From NCBI RefSeq assembly GCF_905220565.1, contig NC_059404.1, positions 8,956,472 through 9,020,471 of the forward strand: a DNA stretch of 64,000 bases, read 5' to 3'. Position numbers and translations under genes: made by a program. Of the stretch, positions 11,341-22,383 are shown one piece after another. The DNA is from Melitaea cinxia (taxonomy: Eukaryota; Arthropoda; Insecta; Lepidoptera; Nymphalidae). Below the pieces are notes generated by a model that had not been told where the DNA came from, did not search any database, and saw nothing but the letters and a program-made list of their open reading frames with translations. Position 1 is the first letter of the stretch. Every line of letters starts with the position of its first letter.

Positions 11341-12229
11341 TATAAGCTATTTCGTTACACATAGCGTTTCTACAAACTAAAATTATTATACTTTACAATA
11401 TACAATTTTTGTGCAATAAATTGTCCGGAAACTCTGTCATCTGATCACGACCGCCTAACTTCCGACCAGCCATTAAATTAAGAACAACCAAACTTCATTT
11501 ATCTCGGCTTGTTACTTCTACGGACGATAAGGTTTTGGAAACACGGCTGGAAACTTCCCAAAAGTTACAGCTAACTTAGGAGAAAAGTTGTTGAATCACG
11601 CCGATCGTTCACAAATTTGCGAGGTACTTACGATATTTTAAAATACCCTACATCAGTTCTTATCTGTTAACTTAAGCGTCTGATAACTCTGTCTAGGTTT
11701 GTTTGAGTTCGTTCAAAGCGTAAGGAATAATTAAAATTACTTCGTTATAATAACCTTTTAGTTTTTTTTTTTTTAAATTAATTCAGGTGAGTTTTTTGGA
11801 TTTTCTCTTAACTAAGTCAGGTGTTTTTTTTTTTTTTTTTTAATTGTTCACGATAAGTTTTAAAATAGCACAAATGTAAATCTTTATAAAAATAATTTTT
11901 TGGCATCATTGTGCATTCGCATTAAGAAAATACTTAATTGTCACTGTCGTTTAGCTCAGAAACAGTTGTCGGCAAAGAAATTGTGTTCAATTAGAAGGTT
12001 ATGTTAAAATTTACCAGTTGAAGCAAACCCCTAAGCCGGGCGTTCAAATTTACTACGATTTCATTGATCAAGGACAGCGATGAGTCACAATTTTCTTTTT
12101 TCTTAGCTGTAAATTCTTTTATTTCTCAACTGTAAATTGTTTCGTTATTATAACAGCTTGCTAAAATACAAACTACAAGAGTCACGATATAGTCCAAATC
12201 TACTGAATAAGCTTCGATCGACCGTACGT

Positions 12230-12320
12230 ACCGGCAAGAAGTATTTAAATTGAAGTTCGCGTGACGGGCCGCGTTACGAAGTGCGATGCGGGCAGGCGGC
12301 GCGCGGTTGCGATGTGATAT
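12230..12320. other. CpG-rich island in AT-rich DNA
   Basis: The stretch 'gtgacgggccgcgttacgaa' to 'aggcggcgcgcggttgcg' is densely CpG and stands out from more than 1 kb of AT-rich flank on each side. Such patches in insect genomes are often promoters, 5' UTR exons or transposon debris. No TATA box, initiator or donor site can be fixed here, so the role is open. It lies about 10 kb upstream of the first visible exon of the DIP gene. Confidence 0.3.
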
Positions 12321-13548
12321 GCTAATATTTATAAGCATCAGCCTCACGTCAAACAAGTCATTGCCTGAAAGCGTTGTCTTGTAACCGAGTCGTTGAAAAG
12401 AGAAAATATTACACGTCAATATAATTTACCGCTAAGTCACGTAACAAATAAACCGCGCAATCTCTCTTTGAAATATATTGCCGTAAATTTATATTAAGTG
12501 ATGTTTGTGCCGCCATAAATCACGAAAGATAAATTATTGTTAAAGAGCTTAGATGTAATGATATGGAATATTAAATAAAATATACATCACAGGTATTAGA
12601 TTTGCGTCTCGCTTCAACCGCTGTCTGGGGATGAGCGTGATATATTTACGATAGTGTAAAATAAAACTGACGGGCTAACTCTTTAAAATGCTTTACGTGG
12701 TTTATATAGTACGATAATAAACTTAACATTTGAGATGGAGAAAGTTAAAATTTATCGCATTCGGGCAATAAAAGTCACTATTAAGTAATACAATTTTAAT
12801 AGCTCTATTTTACAAAAGTTCTCCGAGTGCAAACATCAAACATTAAGTTACATTACTAACACACCCTTATACATGTAATTAAAATGGTATTATATATATT
12901 GTTTATCCGCTGCAATAACAAAAACAATTGTAGTCTTTATTCATAATATTTAAATAGGAATAAATGGGAAATACTCGTAGATTTAATTAAGTTACGTTTT
13001 GAACTTGGAGCATAGAGAACTTTTATACATTAAGATTTTTGAATTCATTTTTCATTTTCTTATCCTATAAAACTCTAATTGGTAGCATTGCACATAGCAA
13101 ATTTATAATTTTTAGACGTTCGAAAAATATTTGTCCTAGTTTTCGTATTTCGAATAAAAGTTTTTTTTTTTTGAAATTGATAAAGCATTATTATTTAAGC
13201 AAATAGGTAAAATATATACATAAGCAAATTCCAGAATATATTATATAACTTAATATTTCTTGATTATTTTATTATAACATCGACGTTTTAATACTAAAAA
13301 TTACATATTTTCATACGCTATAGCCACAATCCTAATATCTAAAAAAATATCTCGTATAGTCTTATTACATGAAAAACCATTTCCTCAAAAATAACATTCA
13401 ACACACAAAATGAAATAAAAATTACATCAAAATTCAAAATTGAATTCTAATCTCATCTCAGATTCCAAATTCCAGCTCAGATTTTTTGACTTTTGGTCGG
13501 GTACCTTGTGTTTATGTATTATATTTTGCTCATATTAATATATAACGA

Positions 13549-13744
13549 TCACAGCACTGGTCAGTGGCTGTTGCTGGCGGCTGTTGGCTGGCGGTTGCGG
13601 GTTCGATCTCCGCACATGACAAACATTTGTATTTGCCGTGGTCTGGGTGTTTGTGCAGTTCTTGTGGTTCTCTCCACCGTGCCTCGGAGAGCACGTTAAG
13701 TCATCGGTCCCGGTGGTTATCATGTACATATGAAAGGCTGAAGC
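13549..13744 (+). mobile_element. tRNA-derived SINE (family S1), internally deleted
   Basis: The head with the B box ('gcgggttcgatctccgcaca') and the middle ('ctccaccgtgcctcggagag', 'ggttatcatgtacat') are present. It then jumps directly to the terminal 'ggctgaagcg', skipping about 130 bp of the usual 3' body. A small duplication ('ggctgttgctggcggctgtt') lies in the head. Confidence 0.8.
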
Positions 13745-13769
13745 GAATATATATATATAATAATCTTAT

Positions 13770-13940
13770 CATATAAAATCCTCGTGTCACAATGTAGTTA
13801 CCATACTCCTCCGAAATTTTGTGTGCATATTGGGTAGGTTTGAGAATCGGCCAACATCTATTTATCCTACCCCTATGTTATATGGGGGGTTAGTAACATA
13901 TATGGCAAAACAACGTTTGCGGGGTCAGCTATTAATAATA
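13770..13940 (+). repeat. Unclassified interspersed repeat fragment
   Basis: Phrases such as 'aaatcctcgtgtcacaatgt', 'ccatactcctccgaaatttt' and 'aacaacgtttgcggggtcag' form a coherent non-coding block of the kind found in degenerate lepidopteran transposable-element ends. Class not determined. Confidence 0.4.
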
Positions 13941-15488
13941 TATTTACGCAGTGACAATATAACGAAAGTGTAGAAAAGCTACGCTCAACAAAACTACTTG
14001 TAATATTTTTAATATAGTTACCGTTTATTCTTTAATAAAGTTATGCATGAAAATAAACGAAGAAATGAATACGTATAAATCATTACGACTTAGAGAACCA
14101 GCTCAGACAACTCTGACAGTTAGATAGGAAAGCTGGGCGTCTTCCACAGAACATTCACTTAGTTAGCCGACGAATTTCTGTTTCCACTTCATAGTATGAA
14201 GTTAAAATAACTAAGTTAAATCTATTGAAAACACTTAATTTATTTAACGCAATAATCTATATTTATTAAAATATGTAATAATAGACGTAATAATAATTGA
14301 TCGAGGACTAAGTATAATAACTTTTATTATTCTAGACTATTATTAAAAATAATTGTTACGTAAGCCAAAATTTGGTAAAAAATCATTTTGTTTAATTTTT
14401 TTACTGGTATACTTAGCAATTTATTTATTTTTATAGTACACTAAGAAAAGCAATATCTTAAATAATATTTATTCTTGATCTTATTTAAATAATTTATTTT
14501 AAAGACAATCGTAATTATAAAATTTTCCTTAACGGTCATTAAACTAATAATATAGCAAATTGTACATTATAAAACTTGTTGTAAGTGGAAGTGAGAGAAT
14601 TACCTTAACGTTTGCAGAATTTTCCTTTCTTTATTTCTATATTGGATACATTTTATTAGTATAACGTATTTAAGTTTCTTTTTACAGTCTCTACGGAGGG
14701 TGATACTGACATAAATTCTCCCAAGAGGCTCACCCTACTCTTTGAACCCATAAAAACATAAATATCATTCTTTGTAGCTTCTTTTGCTGTAGTGTTATAT
14801 AAATCATTTTACTATTACGATAACTTTGATAAATAATATTTTATATACTTGCAGCAGTTTTGTATTAAAATAATAAAGAAAAATAATTACGTTTAAGCCC
14901 ATGAAATTAATTTAATGTATACGTACAATCACCACCACTCTCGCCCATAAATATCGCCCGAACTTTTTACTGGTCATAAATACAGCTATATATTATTTTA
15001 TTTTGCTTAATCTGTACTTTTTTAAAGTGTTTGGGGTATTTTCCACTCTATTTCGTCCGTATAAAGCTTGTTTTTACGTTTTATACATGTATTGGACAAC
15101 ATATATGCATCGTTGAACAATATTACTTGTCAGTAAAGTTTGAGTGGCAAGTGGAGACATAATCGTGAAGGCTACTGACGTTAGCCTTTATTATACCTTT
15201 AGCGTATTGACTTTTCGGAAAAGATACGGAAAAAAAACGTTCATTATCGACTCAGGCGGGCAAATAAAACAAGATAGCTCCCCGAGGGCCGCTCGCTTGG
15301 ATATTGCGTCCCACAAGCAAATTTGCTCTAGGCACAATAAATGCTTAGGACTGAACGTGCGAGAAAACAACGCTAAACTACGATAACATTTATATTACAC
15401 GCAATATATATGTTTAAATATTAGATGTGTTTACGTAAAACAAGACGAATATTTCTTAATTACGTAAGACGAACTATATTAGCTGTTT
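13941..15488. other. AT-rich non-coding stretch
   Basis: No exon or RNA gene supported. A slightly GC-richer block at 15240-15370 contains an open frame on the + strand with no recognisable domain and no convincing splice signals. I leave it uncalled. Confidence 0.45.
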
Positions 15489-15748
15489 TGTGTGACTAGC
15501 CTGTGGGCGTAGTTAGTAATGGTCCTGCTTCTGCTCCGCGGGATGCAGGTTCGATTCCCTCCTGACTCTGGGAGTAATATTTATATTTATATATCTATGT
15601 ATGTATTATTCCTATGTATATTTATTAGAAAAAATATTTAGCTATCACCAGCTGTTACCTATAACACAAGCATTAAGTTATCTTATCTTAGGAACAGGCG
15701 ACCGTGTGTGTATGTTATAAGATATTTATTCATTTATTTACTTTGTGT
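15489..15748 (+). mobile_element. tRNA-derived SINE (family S2)
   Basis: The head 'gactagcctgtgggcgtagt' is followed by a B box in 'gatgcaggttcgattccctc'. The body ends with 'taagatatttattcatttat', the same terminal phrase as the copy at 57749-57920. No clear TSD. Confidence 0.65.
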
Positions 15749-17412
15749 ATCTTTTTATTAGCTATTTGGCGTTTACATCAGTCCTGTTTATACAAAACTG
15801 TATTTAAACTGCAAATGACGCAAAAGCTTGTTTATAATTAATAAAAATATAATTATTAATACGTTTTTGTATGTTCCTAAAAATGTGAAAAATCTCGATA
15901 AAAACCGCATTGAAGGGAATAGCTTGAACGACTTTAGAAGCTACATCAATTACCATGTATATTTAAACGCATAAATGTGAAAAATTTAACTTATATGCCT
16001 ACATTTTTTTTTTTTTGCTTTCAGTTAACCATTATCGGAACGACTTATGAGATTTTCTTTTCGGATTCACAATATAATAGTCATTTAATAGATTTTAGTA
16101 ATTAAATATTACTCATTAATAAATGGTAATTTTATTCGCACTGCCAAAACTTTTAGGAACAATGGTGTGATTTCCAAAGCGGCTGAAACTTTTTCAGGGC
16201 CCAGTATAATTAGGCGACTAAAAATGTAGGCGCTATTGTGCACAAGAAAACATTAATTAAAATAAATAATTAAAATTAGGGAACAATACAAACGTTGAAT
16301 TTATTCATATGATTTAGATTTTAATGAGATTATATTTACATACATTTAGAATAATTAAAACAAGTTGCTTACATATATTTAAATTAAAATGAGTCCTGAT
16401 ATTAAAATATCAAGAAAAAGTATTAAAGTTTTAATGTCATTATCATGGGTCATTATCGTAACAGACATTTCACATTGTTAAATAACTAATTTGAAAAGAG
16501 GTGTGTGATATGTCATTTTTGTTATTTGAAATAATTAAAACTTGACTTCATATAGATAAGTTTTTCTCATACATTTTTTTACTTAAGTGCTTGTTGCCTA
16601 CGTTAATTTGAGCACTATAACAATGTTTTGGCTCTATATATATACACTTTCTATGTATATATACACATGTCTTAAACGATCAATCAGTGCTAATATGTTC
16701 AAGTCATTATAAATGAATTAAATAGAATTATGTATTATTCTTGAGTATTTTAATGTCATTTACACGTATTTGTATTATTAATATGTATAAAATAATTTAA
16801 TTTCAATCTCATTTTCTTTAACAACTTGTAAGAGTTGTTGAGGGAAGCCACTTTTCCCTGTCTTTGTATGTTTAGCAAATTTAGAAAAATATAAAAGGAA
16901 AATGGGAGCATACAGATCGTTAGCACCGCACCTACCACACTGTAGGTTTCGATCATTCGTAGATGAGTCTCCTTCGCTTAAAACAACAATTAATAGTTCG
17001 TCTGCACATGACTATTTTATCTGAAACTAAAGATTTGAAGAATTATAGGCTCCATAGCTACAACAAGCTAAGCTGTAGTCATCAAAAGAGTAACAATTTT
17101 AGTTTGATCACTTAAAAATTGGGTAAGACTTCCGAAATCTCATAAAATATTTTAAGAAGTATAAACTTGTAATGATGTAATGATATAACATCAAGTAAAT
17201 TTACTTTCGAAAGCCACGCTAAACATACCCCGTCGTATTACTGTCACGTGGTTTGCGGACACAACCCACGTGTCGCTTATCTCTAGCTAGTGACTTGTAT
17301 TTCGGTAGCATTTCATTTTGTGCTGAATTAACAGAGTATAGTACAAAGAGAACAGTTATCCGCTAATTCAAAAAAAAATGTGGCATCTAATTTCAATTTA
17401 AACAAATAAATT
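15749..17412. other. AT-rich non-coding stretch
   Basis: Nothing recognised. The minus-strand open frame 16756-16956 has one hydrophobic segment but no other support. Confidence 0.5.
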
Positions 17413-17780
17413 TCAAAATCGCTTCAGCCTGTAATATCCCACTACTGGGCATAGGCTTTTTTCCCCATGTAGGAGAAGAATCAGAGCTTAATCCACCATG
17501 CTGCTCCAATGCGGGTTGGCGGATATATTCCCTACTATGAGGAACTACGAGTAACAATCGCTATCAGGTGTACATATATATGTATGATAACAACCGGGAC
17601 CAACGGCTTAACGTGCTCTTCGCGGTACGGTGGGAAGACCCACAAGGACTACACAAACACCCAGACCACGGCAAACACCTGTATTGCCAATAAAAATGTT
17701 TGTCATGTGAGGGGATCGAACCCGCAACCGCCAGCGCAATAGTTACAATCCATAGCTGTAACCGTTGCGCCAACGCAGCG
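17413..17780 (-). mobile_element. tRNA-derived SINE (family S1), full length
   Basis: The minus-strand copy runs from the head 'gctgcgttggcgcaacggtt' at 17780, with a B box (reverse of 'ggatcgaacccgcaaccg'), to the 3' end (reverse of 'gcttcagcctgtaatatccc') at 17421. A 9-bp direct repeat AAATAAATT flanks it at 17404-17412 and 17782-17790, a plausible TSD. Confidence 0.85.
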
Positions 17781-17790
17781 TAAATAAATT

Positions 17791-18387
17791 AAATTTTATA
17801 AAATTTATACTTTGAACTGTTGATTTATTAATCTACATGCATTTAGATACAGTCAAAATTACTAATTAGTTTTTATAATTGAAATAGTTTGAAGATACAT
17901 GAAAGCTTAAAGAAAAATAAATAGACTGGCGTACAAATTCTACCCGTTGGCGAACAAAATCTAATTCTTTATATAGTGGAACGATCGTTTCTGAAATCAA
18001 TATAATAAAATACTGCTTATTTACTAAGGGCAACTTATTTAGGGGCTTACTTATTTATTACAAACATACAAACAACGATAGGGTGTAGCTGTAGGATCTT
18101 TGCAGTTTCCCAAATTATTCGCGCTTTAGTCCATGGGCGAAATATCAAAAATACCGACCAAATGAAAATGAGTTTACTTGTCGTAAGAATAGAATTAATT
18201 AACGAGATCATTAATTAGACGAGTAAAGTAAATGATATAAATAATTAAAATTAATTAAACGTAAACGTAATTTCAAAATACTGCTTTTATAATAAAGAAG
18301 CGTAGAAGTGTTGTTAGCTACTTATTAAGCCATATTCATTACCAATATGAAGTTGTTTTGTATAAACTAAAAAGCTATATAAAATTT
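17791..18387. other. AT-rich non-coding stretch
   Basis: Nothing recognised. Confidence 0.5.
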
Positions 18388-18417
18388 TAAACATTTTTGA
18401 ATATCATATCAAAAATT
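18388..18417 (+). repeat. Solo 30-bp copy of the end of the tRNA-like array unit
   Basis: These 30 bases are identical to the stretch that opens every 309-bp unit of the palindromic tRNA-like array at 40-42 kb (positions 39963-39992). The match includes the ATATCATATCAAAAATT arm and stops exactly where the tRNA-like gene would begin; the continuation here is AT repeats. Best read as a truncated or solo relic of the same element 21 kb away. Confidence 0.7.
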
Positions 18418-18600
18418 ATTTATATATATAAAATTATTTGTTTCTTTTGCATATTTGAGCTGCATTCTCTTCTCTCTTTTTAATAATACATCGTTTTCTA
18501 TAAAAATATTGATGCAGTGATGATTTAAAAGTATGTACGTAGAAAAAAATCACTTATTTAAATGATAAGCTTATATGTGACACAGAATTGCACAATAAAA

Positions 18601-18770
18601 CAATTATGTTTGCTCGCAAACAAAAACCCGACTTCAATTACATCGATAAGTGATACGATAATTGACAAAAAACTTGTCTCAAAAAAGATCTCAATCAAAT
18701 TTATAATATATAAGCTATAAGGTAATACACAAAAATAAAATACAATCGAATTGAGAACCTCCTCTTTAAC
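18601..18770 (+). repeat. Repeat A, internally deleted copy
   Basis: Both ends are present ('tgtttgctcgcaaaca..gacttcaattacatcga' on the left, 'gaattgagaacctcctc' on the right), but about 450 bp of the interior is missing or unrecognisable. It lies in an antisense open frame that is therefore not a gene. Confidence 0.65.
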
Positions 18771-20221
18771 TTTATTAACCCTATATAAACGCTTAAATTT
18801 TTCAACAAACATGCACTTATTTGTAGGCCAACATTTATTTCTTCTCTTTAAAGCTTCAAAATATATTAACAGCATACATATTTTACAATATTACATTCAC
18901 AAACCGAAATCACCATTCAACGATCCTGATTATTAGCTTTTCGTAGGATCATATACGAAAGTAATTTGTTTATTTACATATATTTATATAGCATGCGATA
19001 CGAAATCTTGTATTTTAGTGAATGGTTTCCAATATGATATAGTTACCAATATTAGTAATATTGTTTATTTTAGTATTGCTGCGTAAATATTTTATAAAAA
19101 AAAAAACACTTTTCAAAAGTATGCTTGTATGAATAATCTTGACGGTGAAAATATTAGATCAATAATTTTTTCAATGTCGTTATTTAAAAATAGTAATGAC
19201 AAATCTTATATGGAGAGTAATTATGTTTCACTACGACAACACGCATCAGAAAAAACTTTTAAATGTAGAGATGGAACGAAAAGAAAATGAAAACCTTAAA
19301 GACTTGATTAACTCTCCATAATTCTTCCTCAGGAGAAAATCACAAAAAATTCAATTCACAGCTTTAAATTTTCGTCAACGAAATGTTAACAGATATAATT
19401 GAAAATAAATCTCAGCTGAAGGAAAAATAACAAGAAATACTACTGCAAACAATGAAAAACAATTGAGATATATTTTTTTTTAATTTCGATTTACCACATA
19501 CATCTATCTACAAATAGGTAAGTGTTGGGGAAAACTGGTAATGTAATATTTTAAATCCATTTATACTCTCAAATATGTCAGATATTTTATATCTTGGATC
19601 TAAAAGTTAGCTAAAAGCGTTACAAAATTATACTGAGTAGATAAGGGTTAAGAATTCAACAAAAACAAAAAATTTATAATGAAAAATCTTTTAAAATAAA
19701 ATCAGAAAGGTCAGATATTTTCATAAAAATATAGAAATTTTTCACTATAAGTACTACTCAAGTAATAATATTATAGAAGACAGAAAATACAAGACCTCAA
19801 ATTCGGGTTTTCTCTCAAAGCAAACAATGCTGAATGAGCCAGTTTTCTTTGCTTTGAAATATGAAAATGTTCTCCCTAAGCCTCTGTTTTTATTAAAAGT
19901 TATTGTTTTACATTTTTTTATATAGCAGACATTTAAGAAACTTTCATTAATATTAAATTAAATAAATTAAACATTTTGTAATATAATAAAGTCAATTAGG
20001 CAATACTCAACTATGTAGGAATATAATACTACAAAGTGCTTAAATAATTAATAATGAGATTTAACTGAAAGGTATCAATGTGACATAATACTGAGTGACC
20101 TTTATTATATATATGAATATGAATATAAGAATGAGTATGAATTTTATTCAAGTACGTAACGAATTTTATTTAAATCGAGCTGATATATAATAATTCTATA
20201 ATATTGAATCAATTTCTGCTA
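18771..20221. other. AT-rich non-coding stretch
   Basis: Nothing recognised beyond simple AT-rich sequence. Confidence 0.5.
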
Positions 20222-20265
20222 CTGTCACGAGCGGGGATTGAAACCGTGACCGCTAGTGCACGTTT
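20222..20265 (-). repeat. tRNA-like B-box fragment (SINE head remnant)
   Basis: On the minus strand 'gcggtcacggtttcaatccc' resembles the T-arm/B-box part of a tRNA-derived SINE head. Only ~45 bp are recognisable. Confidence 0.4.
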
Positions 20266-21329
20266 CTATGAAAAGTTCGTCAATATGGAAAGAAGAATGT
20301 TTTAACTAGAATTCTCCTCACCATAAAAAGTATATAAAAAAAATAACATTTAAACTGGTATCGGTTTGGCTCACAATATTCTAATTCTGTTAAAACGACT
20401 TATTTTATATTGTTTTTATAAACAATTTTAGAGTGTCAGTAATCATAAATTATTTATAAATTAAATAAAACTGCTCTCTCTTTCACAAGTACACGAGTTT
20501 AAGACAACGCCGACGCGGGGTACAATAATATGCAGCGACCGAAACCAGCCACAGCGTCTTGTCTTCCAAAAGCGAATCATCCCTTGATGACTGATGATGC
20601 CTAGAATATTCAGATCGATGCTTGTACTATAGCTCGCTAGGCACTCGTTCGATTACTGCAAGCGACGAACAAATAATTTATTGAAATACTATAATTAATC
20701 TTTTACATTTGAAAATATATTTTCTTTTAATACTCTCTCTTGTCCTTATTGAAACACCGAATCGTTCTTCTCTACTTTTTCTTTTTCAATAAAAGTGGCG
20801 GCCACACACTGAAATATTTATAGAGTCTAAAATGTATTTATTTCGATAGATTAAATTATTCTTTTAATGTAACTTTCGAAGCTTGATTAAATTTTTTATA
20901 AAAAATGTGGTGAAATAGTCTAAGTAAAATTATTTAAAAATATAACTTGATCAAATTTAATTAAAACAGGTCAAATGTTTTAAACGATTTCTTTTAAAAA
21001 TGTAATTAATTTAAAAAGCGAAAACTGTGTTTTAAATTTTAAATGCATATATTTTCATATGTTTCAATTATATTTTGATGTGTTCATGATCCATGATTTT
21101 ATTTGCGGAACGTAAAATGTAAAATAAAATACAAACTATTTATTATTAAGAGATTTGCTGACAATTTATTGATAAATACGTAAGACAATAACATTTCCCA
21201 GAAAAAAGGAGAATGCTTTTTATACATACAAATATTCACGTACATACGCAAAGTATAATATTCATCATGCTATATATAAGACACTGAATGTTGATGTGTG
21301 TCACATGTAAAGACAAATATTTATAAAAT
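20266..21329. other. Non-coding stretch with a moderately GC-rich patch
   Basis: The patch 20490-20660 ('acaacgccgacgcggggtac') is GC-richer than its flanks. It holds no long frame and no convincing splice-bounded exon, so I cannot assign it. Confidence 0.4.
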
Positions 21330-21940
21330 AATTGTGTTTGCTCGCAAACGAAAAAAAAACCGACTTCAATTACATCGACAAGTAATACAACGTAGATCGA
21401 CGAAAAAATAGTCAAGCAACTACGCGTAATCAAAGATTACTCAAAAAGTAGTTATCAGATCTCGATAAAATTTATATGTGACTACATGATAAACATCAGC
21501 TTTCGATTAAATTAAAAATTATCAAAATCGGTACACCCAGTAAAAAGTTATTACGGATTTTCGAGAGTTTCCCTCGATTTCTCTGGGATCCCATCATCAG
21601 ATCCTGGTTTCCTTATCACGGTACCAAACTAGGGATATCCCCTTTCCAACAAAAAAAGAATTATCAAAATCGGTACATCCAGTAGAAAGTTTTGCGGTAT
21701 AATACAACGTAGGGCGACGAAAAAAGCGTCAAGTAAAAACGCATTATTAGATATAACTCGAAAAGTAGTTGTTAGATCTCCAATAAATTTAAATGGGACC
21801 AATTGGCACACACCACCTTTCGATTAAAATAAAATTTGTCGAAATCGGTCTACCCGGTCAAAAGTTCTGATGTAACATACATAAAAAAAAAAAAATACAG
21901 TCGAATTGAGAACCTCCTCCTTTTTTGGAAGTCGGTTAAA
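21330..21940 (+). repeat. Repeat A, complete ~610-bp copy (reference for the family)
   Basis: Ends: 'attgtgtttgctcgcaaacg' (containing palindrome GTTTGC-TC-GCAAAC) with ACCGACTTCAAT on the left, and TTTTTTGGAAGTCGGTTAAA on the right, so ACCGACTTC and GAAGTCGGT form inverted termini. The interior contains two diverged ~166-bp modules (21386-21551 and 21703-21869), each starting TACAACGTAG..CGACGAAAAAA and ending in a CGGT..CC.GT..AAAGTT phrase, with a third copy of that phrase in the spacer near 21669. No coding capacity. The class is undetermined; inverted ends favour a non-autonomous DNA element. Confidence 0.85.
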
Positions 21941-22285
21941 AAGTAGAGCTGCTTTGTTGATTAAATTCCAGTCATCTCTCCCAGCAAGGAGATGTTTTCT
22001 ACTAGACGTATAAATAAGTTCATCTCGAAAGAAACTTATTTTTATAAAAATTTAATAAATCGATTTAAATGTTTGAGGAAATAATTTACACTAACAACGA
22101 ATATAAAAATTTGTATTGTGCAAAAAACTTGATCTCATACCGTGTAATTTTTACGATACAATACAAATAGAATATTATAGCATTCTCTGTGATTATATCA
22201 AATAATAGTATTAATAAAATAATAAACACTTTGGAAGTCGTTATCGCTATCGAGGTCTGCTTTTAGTGAAATTGTTTTGTTACAG

Positions 22286-22383
22286 AAGTGCCACGTTTTG
22301 AAGACAGTTTAAACAATTTGACGGTTTCACTAGGCAGGGAGGCAGTTTTTACGTGCGTCGTCAATGATCTTGGATCTTACAGA
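22286..22383 (+). CDS. DIP gene exon a: first half of Ig domain 1
   Basis: The acceptor TTTTGTTACAG ends at 22285 and the donor GTGAGT starts at 22384. The exon opens in phase 1 (one base comes from the missing upstream exon) and reads VPRFEDSLNNLTVSLGREAV and onward to LGSYR. It holds the first Cys (FTC) of Ig1 and an N-glycosylation site, NLT. The exon ends in phase 0 at the DIP-conserved position just before VAWLRVD. The following intron is only 119 nt. Confidence 0.88.

Larger units (their letters stand above)
10695..13548. other. AT-rich non-coding stretch with a few palindromic and GC-rich spots
   Basis: No exon recognised. Features inside: clustered CCGGATCCAG-type palindromes at 11221-11340, T-runs at 11762 and 11826, and a CpG-rich patch at 12230-12320 (listed separately). 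The minus-strand open frame over 12126-12419 has no recognisable domain and may simply reflect the CpG-rich patch. Confidence 0.5.

Noticed and set aside
12126..12419. 97-codon minus-strand frame
   Set aside because: No domain, no splice context, and the frame runs across a CpG-rich patch where stops are rarer.
15144..15386. 80-codon plus-strand frame
   Set aside because: Begins without a convincing start, has no recognisable domain or splice sites.
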